Positions 25,542 to 33,696 are shown, counted from the first letter of the stretch. The stretch: DNA of 64,000 bases from Pseudomonas sp. UBA1879 (GCF_002338065.1 NZ_DDHJ01000016.1:145716-209715), one strand, 5' to 3'. A program made the numbers and translations. Notes: a model not told the origin generated them from the sequence alone.

Positions 25542-25865
25542 ATGAAAGGCTTGATTGCCCTTGCGACACTGATGCTGCTGGGCGGTTGTGCCAGCATGAA
25601 GGCCTCCGAACCGGCCACGCCGTGGACCCACTGGGTCTGCGACAGCAAAGCGGAGATTTTCTGGCGCTACGCCGACCCTGCGAAGAAAGAGGTCGATGTG
25701 CGGTTGAATCAGAGCGAGCAGGTGTTCCGATTGCAGGCCGCGCCTGGCGCTTCGGGAGGCCTCTACAGTAACGGGGTTCTCGCGTTTGATAACAAAGGCA
25801 GCGAAGGCCTGGTCTACTGGGACGCTACCAACGATTTGATCGGTCGTGGCTGCACGGCGCCTTGA
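25542..25865 (+). CDS. MliC-like lipoprotein (lysozyme-inhibitor fold)
   Basis: 107 residues from ATG 25542, picked over the GTG six bases earlier because AGGAG is 5 nt upstream. Lipobox LLGGC (about residue 17), then a compact domain with HWVCDSKAEIFWRY, FRLQAAPGASGGLYSNG and a second Cys at RGCTAP. The pattern of early YxC-like strand, Gly-Ser turn and C-terminal Cys resembles the MliC c-type lysozyme inhibitor family. Likely outer-membrane anchored. Function in the glycolytic neighbourhood is not obvious. Confidence 0.65.
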   Translation: MKGLIALATLMLLGGCASMKASEPATPWTHWVCDSKAEIFWRYADPAKKEVDVRLNQSEQVFRLQAAPGASGGLYSNGVLAFDNKGSEGLVYWDATNDLIGRGCTAP

Positions 25866-25989
25866 GGCGTTGAGCAGTCAGGCCGATGCAACACTGGGCG
25901 ATGATGAGCTGTAGCGCCCCTATAATTTGAATAGCCGCCGTTACGGCAGGCACACGCGATCAACGACCCTACCGGGAGAGAGACAGACA

Positions 25990-27054
25990 ATGGCACTTAT
26001 CAGCATGCGCCAGATGTTGGACCACGCCGCCGAATTCGGCTACGGCGTTCCAGCCTTCAACGTGAACAACCTGGAACAGATGCGCGCCATTATGGAAGCG
26101 GCCGACAAGACCGATTCCCCGGTGATCGTTCAGGCTTCGGCCGGCGCGCGTAAATACGCAGGTGCCCCATTCCTGCGTCACCTGATCCTGGCGGCGATCG
26201 AAGAGTTCCCGCACATCCCGGTGGTCATGCACCAAGACCACGGCACCAGCCCTGCCATCTGCCAGCGTTCGATCCAGCTGGGCTTCAGCTCGGTCATGAT
26301 GGACGGCTCCCTGCGCGAAGACGGCAAGAGCCCCGCGGATTACGAATACAACGTTCGCGTGACGCAAGAAACCGTAGCCATGGCCCACGCCTGCGGCGTT
26401 TCCGTTGAAGGTGAGCTGGGTGTTCTCGGTTCGCTGGAAACCGGCATGGCTGGCGAAGAAGATGGCGTTGGCGCCGAAGGCCAACTGGATCACAGCCAGA
26501 TGCTGACCGACCCGGAAGAAGCCGCTGACTTCGTGAAGAAGACCCAGGTCGATGCCTTGGCCATCGCCATCGGCACCAGCCACGGTGCGTACAAGTTCAC
26601 CAAGCCGCCAACCGGCGACATTCTGGCGATCGAGCGCATCAAAGAAATCCACAAGCGCATTCCGAACACCCACTTGGTGATGCACGGTTCTTCGTCCGTT
26701 CCTCAGGAATGGCTGAAGATCATCAACGAGTTCGGCGGCGACATCAAAGAAACCTACGGCGTGCCAGTCGAGGAAATCGTCGAAGGCATCAAGCACGGCG
26801 TGCGCAAGGTCAACATCGACACCGACCTGCGTCTGGCCTCAACTGGCGCCATCCGTGAGTTCATGGCCAAGAACCCGAGCGAGTTCGACCCGCGTAAATA
26901 CCTGGCAAAAACCGTATCGGCCATGCGCGACGTCTGCATTGCTCGCTACGAAGCCTTTGGTACCGCGGGCAACGCCTCCAAGATCAAACCGATCTCTCTG
27001 GAGAAGATGTTCGAGCGTTATGCCAAAGGCGAGTTGAACGCCAAGGTCAACTGA
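25990..27054 (+). CDS. fba: class II fructose-bisphosphate aldolase
   Basis: 354 residues, Calvin-cycle-subtype class II aldolase length. N-terminal GYGVPAFNVNNLEQMRAI, zinc-ligand region VMHQDHG, the SVMMDGSLREDGK segment, LVMHGSSSVP and the late VRKVNIDTDLRLA. Cleaves fructose 1,6-bisphosphate to DHAP and glyceraldehyde 3-phosphate, or runs in reverse during gluconeogenesis with Fbp (48297). The start ATG 25990 is preceded by GGGAGAG. A TATAAT hexamer at 25921-25926 may be the -10 of its own promoter, though no good -35 is seen. Confidence 0.96.
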   Translation: MALISMRQMLDHAAEFGYGVPAFNVNNLEQMRAIMEAADKTDSPVIVQASAGARKYAGAPFLRHLILAAIEEFPHIPVVMHQDHGTSPAICQRSIQLGFSSVMMDGSLREDGKSPADYEYNVRVTQETVAMAHACGVSVEGELGVLGSLETGMAGEEDGVGAEGQLDHSQMLTDPEEAADFVKKTQVDALAIAIGTSHGAYKFTKPPTGDILAIERIKEIHKRIPNTHLVMHGSSSVPQEWLKIINEFGGDIKETYGVPVEEIVEGIKHGVRKVNIDTDLRLASTGAIREFMAKNPSEFDPRKYLAKTVSAMRDVCIARYEAFGTAGNASKIKPISLEKMFERYAKGELNAKVN

Positions 27055-27081
27055 TCATTATTTGATCGGTTTGTCGGCAAG

Positions 27082-27110
27082 AAAAAGCCCGCAGCGATGC
27101 GGGCTTTTTT
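27082..27110 (+). terminator. intrinsic terminator of fba
   Basis: AAAAAGCCCGC, 6-nt loop, GCGGGCTTTTTT, about 28 nt past the fba stop. Confidence 0.93.
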
Positions 27111-27127
27111 GTGGCTGGGATTTTTGG

Positions 27128-27218
27128 TTGTGGGAGCCTGCTTGCTGGCGAAGGCGTCGTGTCAGTCTCCAGTTCCGAAGCTCACCCACCGAGTTCGCCA
27201 GCAAGCCGGCTCGCACAA
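27128..27218. repeat. REP pair, family A
   Basis: TTGTGGGAGCCTGCTTGCTG with GCGAA, and the complementary arm TTCGCCAGCAAGCCGGCTCG with CACAA. It lies between convergent fba and cdhB. Confidence 0.88.
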
Positions 27219-27226
27219 ATAGTGCG

Positions 27227-27700
27227 TCAGCGGGGTAAGCCAATGGTGCGGCCGATATAGGTCGGTGCCGGTTGGTCATGCTGCGCTTCGGTCAGCAGCC
27301 GCAACGCTTCCAGCGACTGCTCGCTGAACGGCGCCGATTTCGGGCCTGCGGCCAGATCGACATGCAGCAGCATTTGGTCACTGGCTGCCAGCTCCACATC
27401 ACCACCCGCCTTATACAGGCTGTGGTAAAGCTGCACGCGCTTGAGGTCATGCGCGACGATCTGAGTGCGCACTTCCACGTCTTCGCCGAGTTTGACCTCA
27501 TGCAGGTAGTTGATATGGGCTTCAAGCGTGAACAGCGAATTGCCGCTGGCTGCCCGGTCGTCGCTCGCCAAACCAATACGGTCCATAAACGCGTCAGTGG
27601 CGTAGCTGAAGATCAGCAGGTAGAAGGCATCGCGAAGATGGCCGTTGTAGTCGACCCAATCCTGGAGGATCGGGGTTTTGTAGGTGGTTAGAGCGGGCAT
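27227..27700 (-). CDS. cdhB: betainyl-CoA thioesterase
   Basis: 157-residue hotdog-fold protein. N-terminal DWVDYNGHLRDAFYLLIFS carries the 4HBT-type active-site Asp (VDYNGH), followed by LEAHINYLHEVKLGEDVEV and LHVDLAAGPKSAPF. The frame is open to 27868, but ATG 27700 gives the family start MPALTTYKTP. Known role of CdhB: hydrolysis of betainyl-CoA to glycine betaine and CoA, completing carnitine side-chain removal. Minus strand with cdhA and cdhC, separated from cdhA by a REP pair. Confidence 0.85.
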   Translation of the reverse strand: MPALTTYKTPILQDWVDYNGHLRDAFYLLIFSYATDAFMDRIGLASDDRAASGNSLFTLEAHINYLHEVKLGEDVEVRTQIVAHDLKRVQLYHSLYKAGGDVELAASDQMLLHVDLAAGPKSAPFSEQSLEALRLLTEAQHDQPAPTYIGRTIGLPR

Positions 27701-27753
27701 GAGCAGTACCGGGGGAGGGTCTGAGAGACTTGAGTTAAGAGGGCTACCCTGTT

Positions 27754-27814
27754 CGCGGGCAAGCGCGCTCCTACAGGTGATCGCATTTTTATGTAGGAGC
27801 GCGCTTGCCCGCGA
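27754..27814. repeat. REP pair, family C
   Basis: CGCGGGCAAGCGCGCTCCTA with CAG and, after about 16 nt, TGTAGGAGCGCGCTTGCCCG with CG. The arms are in the reverse order to the other pairs (tips inward). Lies in the cdhA-cdhB gap. Confidence 0.85.
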
Positions 27815-27845
27815 TGGCGTTGGTAGGGCGACGAAAATTTTAGGC

Positions 27846-28811
27846 TTAATCGCTAAAGGCCATCCCATGCTTGGCCTTGGTAGTCTTCACCGCCTCCAGC
27901 ACCGCGAGCAGGCAGTCATCGCGATAGCGCTCCAGCGCTGAGATGCTGTGCGTTCCGAGCTGATCGCTGGTGCCATCGACCACATCGTCGATCAGCTTGT
28001 CGGTCAGCTCTGGCGCGGGCAGGTAGGTCCAGGGCAGTTGCAGCGCCGGGCCGAACTGGGCCATGAAGTGGCGCATGCCCGCGTCGCCGCCGGCCAAGGT
28101 GTAGGTCAGGAACGTGCCCATGAACGACCAGCGCAGACCGGCCCCAAAGCGAATGGCGTCGTCGATTTCACCTGTCGTCGCCACGCCATCGTTGACCAAA
28201 TGCAGCGCTTCACGCCACAGGGCTTCCAGCAAGCGATCAGCGATAAAACCTGGGACTTCCTTGCGCACATGCAGGGGACGCATGCCCAGTGATTCGTAAA
28301 CCTTGATCGCTGCCTGAACGGCTTCTGGCGCAGTGTGCTTGCCGCCGACCACTTCCACCAACGGCAGCAGGTAAACCGGGTTGAACGGGTGGCCGACCAC
28401 GCAACGCTCAGGGTGGGTCGCGCTTTCGTAGAACTCGGAAGGCAGCAGGCCCGAGGTGCTGGAACCGATGATCGCATTAGGCTTGGCGGCTGCGCTGATC
28501 TTGCTGTGCAGGTCGAGTTTGAGGTCCAGACGCTCCGGGGCGCTTTCTTGAATGAAATCGGCGTCGCGCACGCATTCTTCGATGGTCGCGACGAAGCGCA
28601 GGCGATCTTGCGAGGCGCCTGCAGCCAGGCCTTTCTGCTCCAGGGCAGGCCAGGCATTGGCCACCCGTTTGCGCAACGCCGCTTCGGCGCCCGGCGCCGG
28701 GTCCCAGGCTACGACGTCGAGTCCGTGGGCCAGCGCGCGGGATACCCAACCGCTGCCAATGACACCGCTGCCCAGCGCGGCGAAGGTTTTGATTTCGGTG
28801 ATGAAGGTCAT
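27846..28811 (-). CDS. cdhA: L-carnitine 3-dehydrogenase
   Basis: 321 residues, the length of P. aeruginosa CdhA, 3-hydroxyacyl-CoA dehydrogenase fold. Rossmann motif FAALGSGVIGSGWVSRALAH at the N-terminus, IIGSSTSGLLPSEF, and GHPFNPVYLLPLVEVVGGK (about residue 140). Oxidises L-carnitine to 3-dehydrocarnitine with NAD. ATG 28811 is preferred over GTG 28820 because it gives the known N-terminus MTFITEIKTFAALG. It sits between cdhC and cdhB, flanked by REP pairs. Confidence 0.92.
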   Translation of the reverse strand: MTFITEIKTFAALGSGVIGSGWVSRALAHGLDVVAWDPAPGAEAALRKRVANAWPALEQKGLAAGASQDRLRFVATIEECVRDADFIQESAPERLDLKLDLHSKISAAAKPNAIIGSSTSGLLPSEFYESATHPERCVVGHPFNPVYLLPLVEVVGGKHTAPEAVQAAIKVYESLGMRPLHVRKEVPGFIADRLLEALWREALHLVNDGVATTGEIDDAIRFGAGLRWSFMGTFLTYTLAGGDAGMRHFMAQFGPALQLPWTYLPAPELTDKLIDDVVDGTSDQLGTHSISALERYRDDCLLAVLEAVKTTKAKHGMAFSD

Positions 28812-28841
28812 GGTGATCACTCAAAGGAAGTTCGCAGAACC

Positions 28842-28978
28842 CTGTAGGAGCGTGGCTTGTCCCGCGATCTGCCGCGGAGCGGCAGCAAACCCGGCGAATG
28901 AGGTATGTCTGACACACCCGGTTTGTCGGTTTTACGACCGGTACCCGGCCGATCGCGGGACAAGCCACGCTCCTACAG
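28842..28978. repeat. REP pair, family D
   Basis: CTGTAGGAGCGTGGCTTGTC with CCGCGATC, and the complementary GATCGCGGGACAAGCCACGC with TCCTACAG, about 80 nt apart. A secondary ACCGGT/CGGT-rich imperfect stem lies between. In the cdhC-cdhA gap. Confidence 0.9.
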
Positions 28979-28995
28979 AGGAAAAGGGTGTGAGA

Positions 28996-29883
28996 TCAGA
29001 AACGCTTTTTCAGGCCCATCTTCACGCGGCCTTCAGCGGGGGTCATGACCCGCGCGCCCAGGCGGCTAAGGATTTCGCTGGCGCGTTCGACCAGTGCCCC
29101 GTTGCTCGCCAGCACGCCCTTGTCCAGCCAGATGTTGTCTTCCAGACCCACCCGTACGTTGCCACCCAGCAACACGGCCTGCGCCGCCATCGGCATTTGC
29201 ATACGACCAATCCCGAAACCGGCCCAGACCACGTCCTCTGGCAAGTTATCGACCATGGCCTTCATCGTCGTGGTGTCTGCCGGAGCGCCCCACGGGATGC
29301 CCAGGCATAGCTGGAACAGCGGGTTGTCGAGCAGGCCTTCCTTCATCATTTGCTTGGCGAACCAAAGGTGGCCGGTGTCGAAGATTTCCAGTTCGGCCTT
29401 CACGCCCAGCTCCTGAATACGTTTGGCGCCTGCGCGCAGTTGCGCTGGGGTGGACACGTAAATGGTGTCGCCGTCGCCGAAGTTCAGCGTGCCGCAGTCG
29501 AGGGTGCAGATCTCTGGCAGCAGCGCCTCGACGTGCGCCAGACGCGCCAATGGGCCGACCAGGTCAGTGTTAGGGCCGAAATCGGTCGGACGCTCGCCCG
29601 GGCCGATTTCCAGGTCGCCGCCCATGCCTGCGGTCAGGTTGACGATGATATCGATGTCCGCTTCACGGATGCGGTCCATGGTTTCGCGATACAGCTCGAC
29701 GTCACGGCTGAACTTGCCGGTCTGCGGATCACGCACGTGGCAATGCACAACGGTCGCACCTGCTTTAGCCGCCTCGACGGCGGCGGCAGCGATCTGTTTG
29801 GGCGTGATCGGGACCAGATGGCTTTTCCCGGTCGTGTCGCCAGCACCGGTCAGTGCGCAGGTGATGATGACGTCGTGATTCAT
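28996..29883 (-). CDS. cdhC: 3-dehydrocarnitine:acetyl-CoA trimethylamine transferase (BKACE)
   Basis: 295 residues of the beta-keto acid cleavage enzyme family (DUF849). N-terminus VIITCALTGAGDTTGKSHLV, zinc-ligand region TVVHCHVRDPQTGKFSRD (about residue 46), ELEIFDTGHLW and VRVGLEDNIWLDKG. It condenses 3-dehydrocarnitine with acetyl-CoA to give acetoacetate and betainyl-CoA. The frame is open to 29994, but ATG 29883 has AAGGA 9 nt upstream. First gene of the minus-strand cdhCAB set, divergent from cdhR. Confidence 0.92.
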   Translation of the reverse strand: MNHDVIITCALTGAGDTTGKSHLVPITPKQIAAAAVEAAKAGATVVHCHVRDPQTGKFSRDVELYRETMDRIREADIDIIVNLTAGMGGDLEIGPGERPTDFGPNTDLVGPLARLAHVEALLPEICTLDCGTLNFGDGDTIYVSTPAQLRAGAKRIQELGVKAELEIFDTGHLWFAKQMMKEGLLDNPLFQLCLGIPWGAPADTTTMKAMVDNLPEDVVWAGFGIGRMQMPMAAQAVLLGGNVRVGLEDNIWLDKGVLASNGALVERASEILSRLGARVMTPAEGRVKMGLKKRF

Positions 29884-30066
29884 GAGTGAGGTTCCTTGCA
29901 GGCCAGTGTCGTGTGTGGCGCAGGCTTTGAGCGCCCGCTTTTGAAGTGCAAAGCTACGCAGCCCGACGCCCCTCAAAACGCACAGCGGCGACAAGCTCTT
30001 GCACGGGAGCGACCTGTGTTATTGCCTCGGTGTCTGAACAGGCGTATCTCATACCGGATCAGAACG

Positions 30067-30149
30067 GTAGGAGCGCGCTTGCCCGCGAGTGTGGTGTGTC
30101 AGTCATTGAGCCGACACAGGCATACCCCGATCGCGGCAAGCGCTTCTAC
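30067..30149. repeat. REP pair, family C, in the cdhC-cdhR divergent region
   Basis: GGTAGGAGCGCGCTTGCCCG with CGA and a degenerate complement (TCGCGGCAAGCGCTTCTAC). The 309-bp gap between cdhC and cdhR (29884-30192) holds this pair plus both promoters; no clear -35/-10 or CdhR half-sites were recognised. Confidence 0.75.
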
Positions 30150-30192
30150 GGTGGTTTTGCCCGACAAAAAATCCCCAAGGAACGCGCCAACG

Positions 30193-31152
30193 ATGTCCCA
30201 GGATTTCTACTTTCTGCTGATGCCCGGTTTCTCCATGATGGGCTTCGTCTCGGCGTTGGAGCCTTTGCGGGTGGCCAATCGTTTTGGCGGCGAGTTGTAT
30301 CGCTGGCACGTGCTGAGTGCCGACGGGGGGCCGGTGATCGCCAGCAACGGCATGTCGGTGAACGCCGACGCCGCGCTGGAGCCGCTAAAAAAAGGCGCAA
30401 CGTTGTGCGTTATGGCCAGCGTTGAGCCGCTGAAGTTTTATACCTCGACGCTGGAGCACTGGCTCAGGCGCCTTGATCTGGAAGGCGTGACGCTGGGCGC
30501 TATTGATACTGGCAGTTTCGTGCTGGCCGAGGCCGATCTGCTCGATGGCTATCGTCTGACGCTGCACTGGGAGGCGCTCGACGCCTTCAAGGAGACCTAC
30601 CCTAAGGTGCAAGCGACCCAAGAGCTTTTCGAAATCGACCGACGCCGCATCAGTTCGGCAGGTGGCACGGCGTCCATCGACCTGATGCTCGACCTGATTG
30701 GCCAGGCTCATGGCCCGGATCTGGCGATCAAGGTGTCCGAGCAGTTCGTGTTGGGCCGTATTCGCCAGCGCAAAGATCACCAGCGCATGCAAATTGCCAC
30801 GCGCTACGGCATCAACAATAAAAAGCTGGTGCAGGTCATTGGCGTGATGGAGCAACACACCGAGCCGCCGCTGAGCACGCTGGAATTGGCCGAGGGCATT
30901 CAGGTGACACGCCGCCAACTGGAGCGGCTGTTTCGTCTGCATTTGAACGACACGCCGAGTAATTTTTACTTGGGTCTACGGTTGGAAAAAGCCCGCCAGC
31001 TCTTGCGTCAGAGCGACATGAGCGTACTGGAAGTCAGCATCGCCTGCGGGTTTGAGTCGCCGTCGTATTTCACCCGAAGCTACAAAGCGCGATTTAGGGT
31101 GTGTCCGAGGGAGGATCGTGGGCGGGTAGCGCGAGAGCCAAAGGTCGTTTGA
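30193..31152 (+). CDS. cdhR: carnitine catabolism regulator, GATase1-like AraC family
   Basis: 319 residues. The N-terminal half is a DJ-1/GATase-like sensor (MSQDFYFLLMPGFSMMGFVS, AIDTGSFVLAEADLLDG). The C-terminal half is an AraC-type pair of helix-turn-helices (LSTLELAEGIQVTRRQLERL, VLEVSIACGFESPSYFTRSY). The frame is open to 29896, but ATG 30193 gives the standard CdhR N-terminus with AAGGA about 11 nt upstream. In P. aeruginosa CdhR activates carnitine catabolic genes in response to carnitine. The position divergent from cdhC fits. Confidence 0.9.
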   Translation: MSQDFYFLLMPGFSMMGFVSALEPLRVANRFGGELYRWHVLSADGGPVIASNGMSVNADAALEPLKKGATLCVMASVEPLKFYTSTLEHWLRRLDLEGVTLGAIDTGSFVLAEADLLDGYRLTLHWEALDAFKETYPKVQATQELFEIDRRRISSAGGTASIDLMLDLIGQAHGPDLAIKVSEQFVLGRIRQRKDHQRMQIATRYGINNKKLVQVIGVMEQHTEPPLSTLELAEGIQVTRRQLERLFRLHLNDTPSNFYLGLRLEKARQLLRQSDMSVLEVSIACGFESPSYFTRSYKARFRVCPREDRGRVAREPKVV

Positions 31153-31176
31153 CTGTGAATTATGGTCAATTATACT
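31149..31176 (+). promoter_or_regulatory. near-consensus sigma-70 promoter for the AAA ATPase gene
   Basis: TTGACT (31149-31154), 16-bp spacer, TATACT (31171-31176). The -35 overlaps the cdhR stop codon. The surrounding AT-rich stretch has a 9-bp direct repeat AATTATGGT (31158-31166 and 31187-31195), one copy in the spacer and one just past the start site, which could be operator half-sites. Confidence 0.7.
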
Positions 31177-31219
31177 TGCGACTATAAATTATGGTTGCGG
31201 CAATAATTGGGTATAAACC

Positions 31220-32389
31220 ATGGCAAAGCGTACTGGCTTTGTATTCAGACGCGACAGCCTTGCTCTTACCATCGCGCAGGGCTTGATGGGCGAAGGCTTG
31301 CACGATTATTCCTCCGGGCTGTTTTTGGCGGCGCCCCGTCGCACGGGTAAAAGCACATTTCTGCGCGAAGATCTGGTGCCTCAATGCCTGAACCAGGATT
31401 GGGTGCCGGTCTATGTGGATCTGTGGGCGGATCGGGAGAAGGACCCTGCGAATCTCATCAGCGCAGCCATCGCCGCAGCGTTGGTCCCCTACGAGAAAGG
31501 GATACGTAAGCTCGCCAAATCAGCGGGCCTTGAAAAGCTCAACTTTTTGCGCACGCTTTCCTGGGAGTTCACAAGACCGCAGCTGCCGCTTGGCGCCACG
31601 CTGACGCAGGCGTTGGAGCTGCTGCACAGCGCTGCACAGAAAATGATCGTGTTGATCATCGACGAGGCTCAGCACGCGTTGACCAGCGAGGCGGGCGTCA
31701 ATGCCATGTTTGCATTGAAAGCTGCACGCGATGAACTCAACCAAGGGGCTGAGCGCGGTATTGGCGGATTGCGGCTGGTCCTTACAGGCTCCAATCGGGA
31801 CAAGCTGGCGCATCTGGTGTTGAACAAGAACCAGCCGTTCTATGGGTCGAGCATCACGCCGTTTCCGCTGCTGGGCAAAGATTTCACCAAGGCATACACC
31901 GCCCACCTGAACAGCCATCTGGCGCAAACCAACCAATTTTCTGCGGTCGATATTGACGCTGCGTTTGATTGGGTGGGCCGTCGACCTGAAATGCTGCGCA
32001 CGATCATCGGTGATGTCGCGCTGGAGCTTGGAGAGGCGCAAAACCTCGGCGAATTGCTGCGTGATAGCGCCGAATCGCTGCGCGCTGGCGTATGGGAAGA
32101 GTTTGAAAGCGCCTATAACACGCTGACGCCCCCGCAACGCGGCGTGTTGGAAGTCATGGCTGATCGTGCGCACGACAACCAGCCGTTTGCGCCGTTTGCC
32201 GATGCGACAGTGTTGGCAGTTGGCAAGGCGTTGGAGCGCATGGGCAGTGACGTCGTGCCCGGTACGCAAACCATTCAGGCAGCGATCGATTCGTTGCGTG
32301 AGAAAGAACTGGTCTGGAAATCGAACCGGGGCGCCTACGCGCTTGAAGACAATGCGTTTGGCGAGTGGTTGAGGCAGCGCAGACCGTAG
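31220..32389 (+). CDS. AAA/STAND-like ATP-binding protein of unknown function
   Basis: 389 residues. Walker A APRRTGKST (about residues 37-45), Walker B VLIIDEAQHAL (about 143-153) and a sensor-like LVLTGSNRDKL; a helical and winged-helix-like region follows (PPQRGVLEVMADR, then DSLREKELVWKSNRGAYALE). No membrane segment or known enzymatic domain. This resembles standalone archaeal-type/KAP-like ATPases that carry a C-terminal winged helix. There is no recognisable SD, despite a strong upstream promoter and a leader of about 35-40 nt. No partner gene is adjacent. I cannot name a function. Confidence 0.65.
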   Translation: MAKRTGFVFRRDSLALTIAQGLMGEGLHDYSSGLFLAAPRRTGKSTFLREDLVPQCLNQDWVPVYVDLWADREKDPANLISAAIAAALVPYEKGIRKLAKSAGLEKLNFLRTLSWEFTRPQLPLGATLTQALELLHSAAQKMIVLIIDEAQHALTSEAGVNAMFALKAARDELNQGAERGIGGLRLVLTGSNRDKLAHLVLNKNQPFYGSSITPFPLLGKDFTKAYTAHLNSHLAQTNQFSAVDIDAAFDWVGRRPEMLRTIIGDVALELGEAQNLGELLRDSAESLRAGVWEEFESAYNTLTPPQRGVLEVMADRAHDNQPFAPFADATVLAVGKALERMGSDVVPGTQTIQAAIDSLREKELVWKSNRGAYALEDNAFGEWLRQRRP

Positions 32390-32470
32390 CAGCACGCTCG
32401 CCGGCGGTAGCGGTCTGTCTGATGTCGATGTACCGACTGACAGAGCCCTGCCGCTGGCAAGCCGTGCTGC
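32389..32470. repeat. REP-like inverted pair, variant
   Basis: GCAGCACGCTCGCCGGCGG and, inverted, CCGCTGGCAAGCCGTGCTGC. It matches no other REP family in this window; the first arm overlaps the ATPase stop codon. Confidence 0.6.
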
Positions 32471-32482
32471 CGCAGCGGTGTG

Positions 32483-32905
32483 TTACTTCAAGCCCTTCAT
32501 TAACGCCGAACACGCCGCCTTGTACGCCTCATGCTGATACTTGTTCAGCCCCGCAGGCAGGTCGAAAGTGTGCTTCTTCATCTGCGCATTGATGGTCTGC
32601 GGCGACAGCAGCACCACATCGCAGTCATCCAGCAACTGAAAAATCGTCTCGATCTTGAACGTGGTCGGGCCACCCGCAAATTCGCCTTTTTTGCTGCGCT
32701 TTTTGATGGCGATGTGGGTGATGGCGTTTTCATGGATGAAGCTGGAGATCTGACGCGCGAAGGCTTTGACGTTGGCGGCTTCGTCATCGTCCTCCAACGC
32801 GATTTTTTTGGTCGCCAGCGGCAGATGTTCAGGAGCGCCGGATGCGCGAGTGGCGACGGCGAAAATGGCTTCGCTGCCTTTGATTTCTACGCCGCAGATG
32901 TTCAT
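32483..32905 (-). CDS. DUF3010 family protein
   Basis: 140 residues from ATG 32905 (AAGG 7 nt upstream). N-terminal MNICGVEIKGSEAIFAVA resembles an RNase H-like/YqgF-type strand, followed by the basic IKKRSKKGEFAGGPTTFKIE and a C-terminal YQHEAYKAACSALMKGLK. The length matches DUF3010. Cytosolic; role unknown. Convergent with the AAA ATPase gene. Confidence 0.8.
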   Translation of the reverse strand: MNICGVEIKGSEAIFAVATRASGAPEHLPLATKKIALEDDDEAANVKAFARQISSFIHENAITHIAIKKRSKKGEFAGGPTTFKIETIFQLLDDCDVVLLSPQTINAQMKKHTFDLPAGLNKYQHEAYKAACSALMKGLK

Positions 32906-32930
32906 GTGCAAGCCTTGGAGTCGGAGATGA

Positions 32931-33018
32931 TGGGGAGTTTGCTGCTGGCGACTGCGTCCTGTCAGACACCTCTTGAGCGCCTGAAACTGCTGATTCGCCA
33001 GCAGACTGACTCCCACAG
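32931..33018. repeat. degenerate REP pair, family A
   Basis: TGGGGAGTTTGCTGCTGGCGA and the imperfect complement TTCGCCAGCAGACTGACTCC with CACA. Lies between two minus-strand genes. Confidence 0.65.
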
Positions 33019-33063
33019 GGTGCCTGCCGCCATTGCTGGGTCAGGCACATAAGATGTGAGGTT

Positions 33064-33468
33064 TTATTCAGACTGCGCGATGCTTTCCAGGTACTCGGAG
33101 CGCTCGTCGCTCATGCGCGCCAGGCAGTCGTTCTGCCCGATGTTGAATTCTTTGGTGCCGGGTTTGGCAGGGAATACTTCCACAGCGCAGTCGGCGTCGC
33201 GCAGTTTTTTCCAGGCATCCTGAGCCGTTTTCAGCTTGGCGATAAACTCGTTGGCCTGCGCCTTATTGGCGCCGAATTGAGTGTTCACCCGTTCTTGCAG
33301 GTTGCCGAAGTTCTCATCCAGCAGCTTGACGGCGGTGTCGCGGCTGTACACGGAACATTCCAGAGTCTGTTTGTCTTCGTCCACGCCGTCGCAAGGGGTT
33401 GCGTCCGGATTTGCCGCCGCGTGAGCGCCTGTCGCGAATAGAGCCAGAGCCAGAAAAATCGTCTTCAT
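33064..33468 (-). CDS. LprI-like periplasmic protein (lysozyme inhibitor LprI / DUF1311)
   Basis: 134 residues from ATG 33468, which begins a signal peptide (MKTIFLALALFATGAHAA). The mature domain has four Cys (TPCDG, LECSV, ADCAVE, NDCLARM), with the C-terminal ARMSDERSEYLESI typical of the LprI/DUF1311 fold. A lysozyme-inhibitor role is known for LprI only and is not established here. The frame runs open upstream to 34827 but that part is antisense to the dipeptidase gene. Confidence 0.78.
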   Translation of the reverse strand: MKTIFLALALFATGAHAAANPDATPCDGVDEDKQTLECSVYSRDTAVKLLDENFGNLQERVNTQFGANKAQANEFIAKLKTAQDAWKKLRDADCAVEVFPAKPGTKEFNIGQNDCLARMSDERSEYLESIAQSE

Positions 33469-33565
33469 TGGGGTTTCCCGATTCAGTGATGCTGAGGATT
33501 CTCGCCCAAGCGCGCGGCAAAGAACAGTTATCAAACGCAGGCGGCAGAAGCTGGCCGTCAGCCTA

Positions 33566-33604
33566 TGTCGTTTCTTGACGCTTTCGGCAATTCCCCTGTC
33601 GTTT
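33566..33604 (+). promoter_or_regulatory. candidate activator site: TGTCGTTT direct repeat
   Basis: TGTCGTTT occurs at 33566-33573 and 33597-33604, 31 bp (about three helical turns) apart and roughly 100 bp upstream of the dipeptidase start. An AraC-type activator such as GbdR is expected to control this operon. I do not remember the GbdR consensus well enough to claim a match. Confidence 0.3.
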
Positions 33605-33696
33605 TTGCACCCGGCTCCTCCGACCCTACGGCATATGCTGGCCCCAAAGCGCCGGCAGACGTTTCGGTGCGTGATTAACCTAGAGGGGACAGCCTG

